Part shown: positions 43,527 to 50,809 of the stretch, piece by piece
Position numbering within the stretch: position 1 is the stretch's first letter
Layout of the letters: each line of letters starts with the position of its first letter
Position numbers and translations under genes: made by a program
Source: Chthoniobacterales bacterium
Lineage (GTDB): Bacteria; Verrucomicrobiota; Verrucomicrobiia; Chthoniobacterales; JACTMZ01
DNA: 64,000 nt
NCBI GenBank assembly: GCA_018883245.1
Contig: VEQL01000003.1
Location: 1 to 64,000 of the forward strand
Direction of reading: 5' to 3'
The notes under the pieces: model-generated
The model's input: the letters and a program-made list of their open reading frames with translations, nothing else
Databases searched by the model: none
What the model was told of the DNA's origin: nothing

Positions 43527-45062
43527 TCACAGGCGCCGCCAGACCGCGTCGTCCTGCGCCAGCAACTCGTCCGCTTCGTGCGGACCCCACGAGCCGGCGG
43601 GATAAAAATCGAGACGCGGCGCCTCGCCGTCGCTCCACGCTTTCCGGATGCCGTCGATGAACGTCCAGGCGTGTTCCACCTCGTCGCGCCGGGCGAAGAG
43701 CGTCGCGTCCCCGCTCATCGCGTCGAGCAGGAGGCGCTCGTAGGCCTCGGGTGTGGCCTTGCCGAACGAGGTTCCGTAGTGGAAGTCCATCTTCACCGGC
43801 TCGAGTTGCAGGATCGCGCCGGGCATTTTCGCCGCCATGCGGAAAGAAATTCCTTCGTCCGGCTGGATGCGGATGACGAGGACGTTCGGGTCCTTCAGCT
43901 GGCTCTCGCGGTTGAAAAGGACGGGCGGGGTGCCGCGGAAGCGGATGGCGATCTCGGTGCCGGACTTCGGAAGGCGTTTGCCCACGCGCATGAAAAACGG
44001 GACGCCCGCCCAGCGCCAGTTGTCGATGTGCAATCGCAGTGCGACGTAGGTTTCGGTCATGGATCCCGGCGCGACGCCGGGTTCTTCGCGGTAACCGGGG
44101 ACCTCCTTGCCGTTGATGTAGCCCGCGGTGTATTGCGCGCGGACGACATTTTCGGCGACGGCTTTTCCGGTCAGCGGGCGCAGGGCCTGCATGACTTTCA
44201 CTTTCTCGTTCCGCACGGCATCGGCGCCGAGGTCGATGGGTGGTTCCATCGCGGTGAGGCAAAGCAATTGCAGCAGGTGGTTCTGCACCATGTCGCGCAG
44301 CGCCCCGGCATTCTCATAGTAGCCGGCTCGCGATTCGACGCCCAGCGGTTCACTCGCGGTGATCTGCACGCTTTCCACGTAGCGCCGGTTCCAGAGGGCT
44401 TCGAAGACTGTGTTGGCAAAACGCAGGACCATGATGTTCTGCGCCGTCTCCTTGCCGAGGTAGTGGTCGATGCGGAAGGTTTCGCGTTCAGGGAACGCCG
44501 CCGCCACCGCGGAATTCAGCCGCTCCGCGCTGGGAAGGTCGGTTCCGAAAGGTTTTTCGACGATCAGTCGCGACCACGCGCCCGCGTTGGCATGGCTGAG
44601 TCCGCTGGCCCGCAGGTTCTCGAGGATGACGTCGAATTCGGTCGGCGAAGACGCGAGGTAAAAGAGCCTGTTGCCTCCCGTGCCGAGGCGTGCATCGATC
44701 GCGTCGAGTTCGCGACCGAGCGATGTGTAGCCCTCGGGGTTGTCGAAGCTGCTGCGGTGATAAAAAATATTCGCGGCAAACCGCGCCCAGAGTTCCTCGT
44801 TGACGGGACGCCGCGAGTATTTGCGGGCGGCTTCGCCCAGTTCCTCGCGGAAATCTTCGCTGGTTTTGTCGCGGCGGGCGAAGCACACGACGGCGAGCGA
44901 GGACGGCAGATTGCCGTCGGCCGCGAGGTTGTAAAGGGCGGGGATCAGCTTGCGGCGGGTGAGGTCGCCGGTTGCGCCGAAGATGACAATGACACAGGGC
45001 GCGGGCACGGCGCGGTTCACCAGATCGACGCGCAGAGGGTTCGGGTTCGCGGATTCGGGCAT
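43527..45062 (-). CDS. zwf: Glucose-6-phosphate 1-dehydrogenase
   Basis: A 511-residue NADP-linked enzyme opening the oxidative pentose phosphate pathway. VIFGATGDLTRRKLIPALYNL is the dinucleotide-binding start. The catalytic motif RIDHYLGKE holds the active-site His/Lys. RVGKRLPKSGTEI and the C-terminal FYPAGSWGPHEADELL follow. The ATG at 45062 was preferred. A TTG at 45071 would overlap the metF stop and add three residues. It forms a run with metF upstream and opcA downstream. Confidence 0.97.
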   Translation of the reverse strand: MPESANPNPLRVDLVNRAVPAPCVIVIFGATGDLTRRKLIPALYNLAADGNLPSSLAVVCFARRDKTSEDFREELGEAARKYSRRPVNEELWARFAANIFYHRSSFDNPEGYTSLGRELDAIDARLGTGGNRLFYLASSPTEFDVILENLRASGLSHANAGAWSRLIVEKPFGTDLPSAERLNSAVAAAFPERETFRIDHYLGKETAQNIMVLRFANTVFEALWNRRYVESVQITASEPLGVESRAGYYENAGALRDMVQNHLLQLLCLTAMEPPIDLGADAVRNEKVKVMQALRPLTGKAVAENVVRAQYTAGYINGKEVPGYREEPGVAPGSMTETYVALRLHIDNWRWAGVPFFMRVGKRLPKSGTEIAIRFRGTPPVLFNRESQLKDPNVLVIRIQPDEGISFRMAAKMPGAILQLEPVKMDFHYGTSFGKATPEAYERLLLDAMSGDATLFARRDEVEHAWTFIDGIRKAWSDGEAPRLDFYPAGSWGPHEADELLAQDDAVWRRL

Positions 45063-45067
45063 AGGAT

Positions 45068-45955
45068 TCAAGACGGCTGCCGTTCAAGCGAGCGGGCGAG
45101 GGTGATCGCCGACGAGGAACGGTTCAAAATGTAAAGGTGGATCCCGGGCGCCCCGTGGCGGAGAAGCTCGCGGATTTGGTGGTAGGCCCAAGTGATGCCG
45201 ACGGCTTCGGCCGCACGCGCATCGTCTTCGACAACCTGCAACTGCTCCACGAGTGCGGGCGGCAGCGACGACCCGCACATCGGCCCGAAGCGTTTCACCT
45301 GGGCCAGCGAGAGGGCCGGGAGCACGCCTGGAATAACGGGAAGGTCGATCCCGCGTGCGCGGCAGGCGCCGAGGAATTTGTAGTAGTGGTCGTTGTCGAA
45401 AAACAACTGCGTGGTGAGGAACGATGCCCCGGCGTCGGCCTTGATCTTGAGATGCGCCAGATCTTCCTCCATCGACGCGGCCTCGGGGTGCTTTTCCGGA
45501 TAGGCCCCGGCCCCGAGACAAATGTCCGGGAAATTTTCCCGGATGAGCGCCACCAGGTCGCTGGCGTAGCGCAGTCCGTCCGGGCACGGCACAAACTCGG
45601 TCTGCCCTTTCGGCGGATCCCCGCGCAGGGCCATGATGTTGCGGATGCCGTCCGCGTGGTAGCCGGCGACGATGTCGAGAAGCTCTCCTTTGGTCGATCC
45701 AACGCACGTGAGGTGCGGCATGACACGCCAACCGAAGTCCTCGCGGAGGATTTTGGCGTATTGGAAGGTCCGCTCGCGCGTCGTGCCGCCTGCCCCGTAG
45801 GTGATGGATACGAAATCCGGATGGTAGGGGCGCAGCGCTTCGGCCGTGCGCAAGAGTTGCGCGCCGCCTTCGTCGTTCTTCGGCGGGAAGAACTCGACCG
45901 ACAGAAGCGGTTTGCCCGAGGAGAGAAGTTCGGTGATCGGACGGTCGGGTTTCAT
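45068..45955 (-). CDS. metF: Methylenetetrahydrofolate reductase
   Basis: A 295-residue flavoprotein that makes 5-methyl-THF for methionine synthesis. The FAD-barrel motifs are SVEFFPPKNDEG, SITYGAGGTTRERT, PHLTCVGSTK, ALRGDPP and TTQLFFDN. The C-terminus (GPMCGSSLPPALVEQLQ...GVHLYILNRS-like) completes the family length. ATG 45955 gives MKPDRPITELL, a normal start. It leads metF-zwf-opcA-tpiA on this strand. Methyl-group supply and NADPH production are thus encoded together. A 15-bp inverted repeat lies 18 bases ahead of the start. Confidence 0.95.
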   Translation of the reverse strand: MKPDRPITELLSSGKPLLSVEFFPPKNDEGGAQLLRTAEALRPYHPDFVSITYGAGGTTRERTFQYAKILREDFGWRVMPHLTCVGSTKGELLDIVAGYHADGIRNIMALRGDPPKGQTEFVPCPDGLRYASDLVALIRENFPDICLGAGAYPEKHPEAASMEEDLAHLKIKADAGASFLTTQLFFDNDHYYKFLGACRARGIDLPVIPGVLPALSLAQVKRFGPMCGSSLPPALVEQLQVVEDDARAAEAVGITWAYHQIRELLRHGAPGIHLYILNRSSSAITLARSLERQPS

Positions 45956-45972
45956 GAGCGGCGACGCAAGAT

Positions 45973-45987
45973 GCTGCACCGTGCAGC
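45973..45987. promoter_or_regulatory. 15-bp inverted repeat between metF and the small-peptide/ABC operon
   Basis: GCTGCAC-C-GTGCAGC is a perfect 7-1-7 inverted repeat. It lies 18-32 bases upstream of metF on the minus strand and about 60 bases before the GTG at 46047 on the plus strand. In this position it could bind a dimeric repressor acting on either gene. No known operator consensus was recognised. Confidence 0.3.
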
Positions 45988-46046
45988 GGCGGTGCCCAAG
46001 GAAAATTGCGTTGCCAAACGGCGGAGCCGCGCTGGATGCTCCCGCC

Positions 46047-46220
46047 GTGCCATCCGATCCGACTGCGCAGACTTCATCCGCTTCCCCGGGGCCGCGCGTG
46101 CTCATTTCCTGCGCGGTGATTCTGCTCGCCGGATATGCCGTGCTTCTGGGGCGCGCGCCGTCAGTCGCCAGCGGAGTCGTGGTGCGCGTAGTTCCCGCGG
46201 AAACCGCGGTGTCACGATGA
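46047..46220 (+). CDS. Possible small single-pass membrane peptide
   Basis: A 57-residue frame starting at GTG. A polar N-terminus (PSDPTAQTSSASPGP) is followed by the hydrophobic VLISCAVILLAGYAVLL and a short Arg/Val tail. The stop overlaps the start of the ABC ATPase gene by four bases (ATGA), the same coupling as between the next two genes. That overlap is the main reason to think it is real. No homologue was recognised and no Shine-Dalgarno sequence is obvious. The frame is open further upstream, so a longer form is possible. Confidence 0.45.
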   Translation: MPSDPTAQTSSASPGPRVLISCAVILLAGYAVLLGRAPSVASGVVVRVVPAETAVSR

Positions 46221-47179
46221 ACGGACCGGTCAGAGCAGAAAACTTGAAGAAGGTTTTCGGCGCGCGCACCGCTCTTGATGACGTGAGTTTTTCCGTGGGC
46301 GAAGGAGAAATATTCGGCTTGCTGGGGCCCAACGGAGGGGGAAAAACCACGCTCTTCCGTATCTTGTCCACGCTCCTTCCGCCGACGGGCGGGACCGCAA
46401 GCGTGTGCGGACACGATGTGACGCGCGATCCCGCGGGGGTGCGGCGTTGCCTTGGTGTCGTCTTCCAATCGCCGAGCCTCGACCCGCAGCTCACGGTGGC
46501 GGAAAATCTGCGCTACGGAGGCAACCTCTACGGCCTGAATGGCGCGGGGTTGGAGGAGCGACTGCGGGAAATGGCGGAAGCGTTGCGCGTGGCCGATCGT
46601 TTGAATGACCGGGTGAAAATTCTATCCGGCGGCCTGCAACGGCGCGTCGAGATCGCCAAGAGTCTGCTGCCGCGTCCGCGCGTGCTGCTTCTCGACGAGC
46701 CCTCGACGGGCCTCGATCCCGTGGCGCGCGTGGATCTGTGGAGCATTCTCGAACAATTGCGTGCGAAATTTTCCATGACGGTGGTGCTCACCACGCACTT
46801 GATGGACGAGGGGGAGCGCTGCGACCGCGTAGCCATCCTGCACCACGGGAAACTGCTCGCCTGCGATGCGCCGTCCGCGTTGCGCGCCACGGTGGGGTCG
46901 GATGTCTTGACGCTTGTCGGGCGCGATCCGGCCGCTCTGGCGGAAAAGTTGCAGGCCGAATTCGGCTGGGCCGCGTCGCTGCAGGACGGCGAAGTGCGCG
47001 TGGAGATTCCCGCCGCGCATGAGCAAGTGGCGCGGATCGTCGAGGCTTTCCCCGGCGAGATACGGTCCGTGACAGCCGGGCATCCGACGCTTGAAGACGT
47101 GTTCGTCCGCCTCACCGGCGAGCGGTTGTCCGCGCCGTTTTTCGACGACGCACCGGCCCCGCGGAAGAAAAAGAAATGA
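46217..47179 (+). CDS. ABC transporter ATP-binding protein (DrrA/NodI-like)
   Basis: A 320-residue ATPase with Walker A LGPNGGGKTT, Q-loop region GVVFQSPSLDPQLTV, signature LSGGLQRRVEIA, Walker B LLLDEPSTGLD, and the switch LTTHLMDEGERCD. The C-terminal ~100 residues form the regulatory domain of DrrA/NodI-type proteins, ending in a basic KKKK. The permease starts at the stop codon (ATGA), so this is an ABC-2 exporter. Lipids, polysaccharides or antibiotics are the usual substrates, but none can be chosen here. Confidence 0.95.
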   Translation: MNGPVRAENLKKVFGARTALDDVSFSVGEGEIFGLLGPNGGGKTTLFRILSTLLPPTGGTASVCGHDVTRDPAGVRRCLGVVFQSPSLDPQLTVAENLRYGGNLYGLNGAGLEERLREMAEALRVADRLNDRVKILSGGLQRRVEIAKSLLPRPRVLLLDEPSTGLDPVARVDLWSILEQLRAKFSMTVVLTTHLMDEGERCDRVAILHHGKLLACDAPSALRATVGSDVLTLVGRDPAALAEKLQAEFGWAASLQDGEVRVEIPAAHEQVARIVEAFPGEIRSVTAGHPTLEDVFVRLTGERLSAPFFDDAPAPRKKKK

Positions 47180-47985
47180 CCTCATCACCGGCAACATCTT
47201 CGCGCACGGGACTCTGGCTTCCGGCCTTGGCGCTTTGGAAGCGGGAGATCGTGCGCTTCCTGCGTCAGAAAAACCGCATCATCGGCGCACTGGCGACACC
47301 GTTGGTGTTCTGGCTTCTCATCGGCTCCGGCGTCGGCCCCGGTTTCCGTCTGCCCGGCCTGCCGGCGGACATGACCTATCTCGCCTATTTTTTCCCGGGC
47401 ACGGTGGTCCTCATTCTTTTGTTCACCGCCATCTTTTCCACGATCTCGATCATCGAGGACCGCCGCGAAGGTTTTTTGCAGGGTGTCCTTGTCGCCCCGG
47501 TTGCGCCGGAAGCGATCGTCCTGGGGAAATTCCTCGGCGGCATGACACTCGCCGCGGGGCAGGGATTTGTCTTTTGCCTGGCTGCACCGCTCGCGGGATT
47601 GCCGCTTGATTTTTCCGTGGTCGCACGGCTGGTGCCGGCTTTGCTGCTTGCGGGTTTCGGTCTGGTCGGGCTGGGTTTTCTCATCGCGTGGCCTCTGGAT
47701 TCGACGCAGGGTTTCCATGCCATCATGAATGTTTTTCTCATGCCGCTCTGGCTGCTTTCCGGATCGCTTTTTCCGGCGGCTCCCGACTCGTGGATGCGTT
47801 TTGCGGTGATGGCGAACCCCGTGGCCTACGCCACGGCGGCCGTGCGGCGCGCGTTCTACGGCGACGCCGCGGGCTTCGGCGCGCTGCCTGATTACGGCAC
47901 GGCCATGTTCGCATCGGGGCTGTTCGCCTTGCTGATGTTCGCCCTCTCGGTCTGGATGGTGCGTCGCCGGCGCGGCGCGGCGTGA
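47176..47985 (+). CDS. ABC-2 type permease (DrrB/NodJ-like)
   Basis: A 269-residue inner-membrane protein with about six helices. Landmarks are WKREIVRFLRQKNRIIGALATPLVFWLLIGSG near the N-terminus, the IEDRREGFLQGVLVAPV loop and PLWLLSGSLFP. These match the ABC-2 permease family used with DrrA/NodI-type ATPases. It has overlaps of four bases with the ATPase gene before it and the TVP38-like gene after it. Confidence 0.93.
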   Translation: MTSSPATSSRTGLWLPALALWKREIVRFLRQKNRIIGALATPLVFWLLIGSGVGPGFRLPGLPADMTYLAYFFPGTVVLILLFTAIFSTISIIEDRREGFLQGVLVAPVAPEAIVLGKFLGGMTLAAGQGFVFCLAAPLAGLPLDFSVVARLVPALLLAGFGLVGLGFLIAWPLDSTQGFHAIMNVFLMPLWLLSGSLFPAAPDSWMRFAVMANPVAYATAAVRRAFYGDAAGFGALPDYGTAMFASGLFALLMFALSVWMVRRRRGAA

Positions 47986-48749
47986 ATCGCATGAAACCGG
48001 CGGTCAGGGCGACGGTGCTTCAAACGCTCGTGGCGCTGGCGGTGGTGGCCGCGCTCGTGTGGCTGGCGCGTTCCGCGCCGTTCCTGCGCGTCGTCGAAGA
48101 CACCGAAAATGTCGTGAGCCGCTGGGGCGCCTTGAGCGTGCTCGCCTACCCGGCGATGGTGATGGTCGCGACGGTGCTGTTTCTGCCGGGAGGAATACTC
48201 AGCTTGGGGGGCGGATTTTTTTTCGGACTGTGGTGGGGGACGCTGCTCGTGCTCGCGGGAAACCTGCTCGGAGCGGCGGTTGCATTCTTCGTCGGACGCA
48301 AGCTCGGACGCCGGTTCGTCCGCAGCAGGATCCTGCGCGACCCGCGCTGGGCGGCGTTGGATGGAGCCATCGGCAAGCACGGGCCCCGCATCATATTTTT
48401 CAGCCAACTCAACCCGTTGTTTCCGACGAGTCTGTTCAACTATCTCTACGGTGTCACCAAGGTGCCGTTTTGGAGGTGCCTCCAGTGGGTCGCGCTGGGG
48501 CGCTTGCCGGGGATTTTCCTCTATTGCTACCTCGGCACGCTCGGGCAGTTGGGGATCCGCATTTTGCGTGGCGACTCGGAGCCGGGTCCTGCCGATTACG
48601 TCGTTTGGGGAGCTGGCCTTGTTGTCACCGTGGTCGTCGCGGGAATGCTCGGCCACACGGCGTCCAAGGTGATCGACGAATACCGGCGCTCCGTCCCCGC
48701 TGCGACGCCCGACGAGGACGAGGAGCAAGGGGATTGTTGCCGGTCTTAA
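47982..48749 (+). CDS. TVP38/TMEM64 (DedA-related) membrane protein
   Basis: A 255-residue membrane protein. LFLPGGILSLGGGFFFGLWWGTLLVLAGNLLGAAVAFFVGRKLGRRFV matches the VTT/SNARE-associated domain, and SQLNPLFPTSLFNYLYGVTKVPFWR is its second half. Such proteins are lipid scramblase-like or transport related. The start is a GTG overlapping the permease stop (GTGA). An ATG nine bases later is an alternative. It ends in an acidic, Cys-containing tail (TPDEDEEQGDCCRS). Confidence 0.88.
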   Translation: MNRMKPAVRATVLQTLVALAVVAALVWLARSAPFLRVVEDTENVVSRWGALSVLAYPAMVMVATVLFLPGGILSLGGGFFFGLWWGTLLVLAGNLLGAAVAFFVGRKLGRRFVRSRILRDPRWAALDGAIGKHGPRIIFFSQLNPLFPTSLFNYLYGVTKVPFWRCLQWVALGRLPGIFLYCYLGTLGQLGIRILRGDSEPGPADYVVWGAGLVVTVVVAGMLGHTASKVIDEYRRSVPAATPDEDEEQGDCCRS

Positions 48750-48762
48750 CTTGCGATAATTT
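48734..48762 (+). promoter_or_regulatory. Sigma-70-like promoter before the PagL-like gene
   Basis: TTGTTG (48734-48739), a 17-base spacer and TAATTT (48757-48762) end 10 bases before ATG 48773. It overlaps the end of the TVP38-like gene. A leader of about 4 bases is expected. Confidence 0.45.
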
Positions 48763-48772
48763 GCGCGGCTCG

Positions 48773-49390
48773 ATGCGCAGATTTTTTCCGGTTTTGTTCA
48801 TGGTGGCAGCTTTGGCCGGTGTGCGCGGCGCGATTGCGGAGTCTGCGACCGCGCTGGATCGCAAACCCGAGGCGCGGAAAATCTGGGAGGTCAGCGTCGA
48901 GACGGCGCAAACGCTGGGCGCGGACAATTCCAGCGACAACTACTTCTCCACGCAGTTTGTCTCTTTGGCGGTCGAGCCGTTCCGTCCGCTGGTGCTCGGC
49001 CCGGTGCGCCTGCGGGGACAGCTGATCAACTCGTTCGTTGCCTCGGCGATTCTCGAGGGCCCCGACCAATATTTTCTCGGATGGGCGCCGCAGATCCGGG
49101 TGATCGCGCCGCTTGCGGACACGCGCTGGTCGCTTTACGGGACGTTCGGCGCCGGTATGGGGACCGCCCAGGCCAACCAAAACGCGACGGACGACGGCGG
49201 CTTGGGTCAGGACTTCAACTTCCTGCTCATGGCGAATGCCGGTCTGCGCTACGCGATCACCGAGTCGTGGTCGGTCTGGGCCGGAGGCATGTGGCTGCAT
49301 TTGTCCAGTGCCGGCCAATCCGAACCGCAAAAACAGAACATCGGCGCGGATTCCTTCGGCGCGGTGATCGGAACGGGGTGGGCGTTTTAG
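48773..49390 (+). CDS. PagL-like outer-membrane barrel (acyloxyacyl hydrolase family)
   Basis: A 205-residue protein with the signal peptide MRRFFPVLFMVAALAGVRGAIA. The mature chain has alternating strands (WEVSVETAQTLG, WSLYGTFGAGMG, ALLMANAGLRYAI-type) and ends in Trp-Ala-Phe, an outer-membrane barrel end. WLHLSSAGQSEPQKQNIGADSF resembles the H-x-S-N active-site stretch of PagL lipid A 3-O-deacylases, placing His176 and Ser178 as candidates. Here the residue after the serine is Ser, not Asn. Activity on lipid A is inference. The amidase follows 3 bases later. Confidence 0.6.
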   Translation: MRRFFPVLFMVAALAGVRGAIAESATALDRKPEARKIWEVSVETAQTLGADNSSDNYFSTQFVSLAVEPFRPLVLGPVRLRGQLINSFVASAILEGPDQYFLGWAPQIRVIAPLADTRWSLYGTFGAGMGTAQANQNATDDGGLGQDFNFLLMANAGLRYAITESWSVWAGGMWLHLSSAGQSEPQKQNIGADSFGAVIGTGWAF

Positions 49391-49393
49391 GCG

Positions 49394-50809
49394 ATGCGGG
49401 CGTTTCTCAAGCGGTCGCTCCTGGTCCTGGCTTTCGCTGCCGTGGCGTCGCCGGTCGGGGCTGCTGACGGTGCGGCGTCCTGGAAAATAATGCGCTTGGG
49501 CGGGCGCGATTATCTCCCTGTCTCGCAGATCGCCGCATTTTACCGGATGCAAGCTGTCCCGCGCGGCGACCGTGGTGTCGCGCTTTCCTCCGCGGAGCGC
49601 AGCATGAGTTTCGAAAAAGGTTCGCGCGAGGCCCGCATCGACGGCGTCAAGCATTGGCTGTCGTTTCCGGCCCTTTACTTCGCCGGACAGTTTTACGTCT
49701 CGCGCATGGACATGGCCAAGACGATCGATCCGATGATGCGTCCGCAAAAAATCCCGGGTCTCAAACCCGTGCACACGGTGGTGCTCGACCCGGGGCACGG
49801 TGCGCACGATCGCGGGGCCGTCAATCGCTGGAACGCGGAGAAGAATTACAATCTCGACATAAGCCGACGCATACGCGCCTACCTCAAGCAGGCCGGGTTG
49901 AGGGTTGTCATAACAAGGAGCCGCGATGAGTTCATCCCGCTGGAGCGCCGGCCGGCGGTGGCCAACCGTCTCGGCGACGGGACAATTTTTGTCAGTGTTC
50001 ATTGCAACGCCTCGGGCGGGCGTGATTCCGTCGCCACCGGGTTCGAGGTTTTCTCCATGGCGCCGCGCGGCGCACCGAACAGCAACGACAGCTACCTGAC
50101 GCGCCGCAGTTTTTCCCCCGAACGCGGGCATGCGCACGACCGGGCGAGCAATGTGCTCGCGGCTTCGATCCAGAGTGCGAAGCTCGGACGCGTGCCGATG
50201 TTCGACCGCGGAGTCAAACGGGCGCGTTTTGCCGTCCTGCGCCACGCCTCGGTGCCCGCGGCGCTCATCGAGTGCGGGTTCATGTCCAACCGGCAGGACG
50301 CGCGCAAGCTGCACACCGTGGAATGGCGCGAGCGCCTCGCTCAATCGGTCGCGATGGGCATCCTCGAATTTTGCAAGCTGGCGTCCGGGGGCGGGCGACC
50401 CAAGACGCTGGCGCAATATCGCGCCGAGGAGCAAGAGGCCTTGGCTGCCGCCGGATGGGATTACCAGCCGCTTGCCGGCATCGGCAACCTCGTGCGCTCG
50501 CCGGTGCCGGGGGTGTCCGGTTGGCGCGCACTGCTCGACGGTCCGCTGTCCGAGGAGATGCCGCCTTTCCGCTTGGAGTATGAGCCGGCCGGATGGGTGC
50601 TCCTGGAATCGTGGGCCGCGGGCTCGGCCGAAGATGCGCGTTCTGCCGCCGCGACCGGCGGCGCGGGCGCCGAACAGGCGAGGGAGTGGCCAGATCCTCC
50701 GGTCGGTTGGCCGGAGCTGCGCGGGTGGCGGATACTTGTTCCCGTCCGCGCTGACGGCGAGATTTTTGTGCCCTTCGAGTCCCCTGAGGGCGCCCCGGTG
50801 GCCGACTAA
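49394..50809 (+). CDS. N-acetylmuramoyl-L-alanine amidase (AmiC/Amidase_3 type)
   Basis: A 471-residue exported cell-wall hydrolase with a signal peptide (RSLLVLAFAAVASPVGAA). A front domain of ~120 residues holds a copper-amine-oxidase-like/AMIN-type fold (GGRDYLPVSQIAAFY). The zinc amidase core follows: VVLDPGHGAHDRGAV (His and Glu region), LERRPAVANRL, SVHCNAS and AALIECGFMSN (catalytic Glu). It cleaves the bond between MurNAc and the stem peptide. The C-terminal ~130 residues are unassigned. It is coupled to the PagL-like gene and converges on pta, overlapping it by four bases. Confidence 0.92.
   Translation: MRAFLKRSLLVLAFAAVASPVGAADGAASWKIMRLGGRDYLPVSQIAAFYRMQAVPRGDRGVALSSAERSMSFEKGSREARIDGVKHWLSFPALYFAGQFYVSRMDMAKTIDPMMRPQKIPGLKPVHTVVLDPGHGAHDRGAVNRWNAEKNYNLDISRRIRAYLKQAGLRVVITRSRDEFIPLERRPAVANRLGDGTIFVSVHCNASGGRDSVATGFEVFSMAPRGAPNSNDSYLTRRSFSPERGHAHDRASNVLAASIQSAKLGRVPMFDRGVKRARFAVLRHASVPAALIECGFMSNRQDARKLHTVEWRERLAQSVAMGILEFCKLASGGGRPKTLAQYRAEEQEALAAAGWDYQPLAGIGNLVRSPVPGVSGWRALLDGPLSEEMPPFRLEYEPAGWVLLESWAAGSAEDARSAAATGGAGAEQAREWPDPPVGWPELRGWRILVPVRADGEIFVPFESPEGAPVAD

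Noticed and set aside
43407-45134. A 575-codon plus-strand frame opposite zwf
   Set aside because: Composition of an antisense frame. zwf on the minus strand is certain.
45956-46046. A SAM-type riboswitch ahead of metF
   Set aside because: The space is too short for the usual aptamer plus expression platform, and only the simple 15-bp inverted repeat is present.
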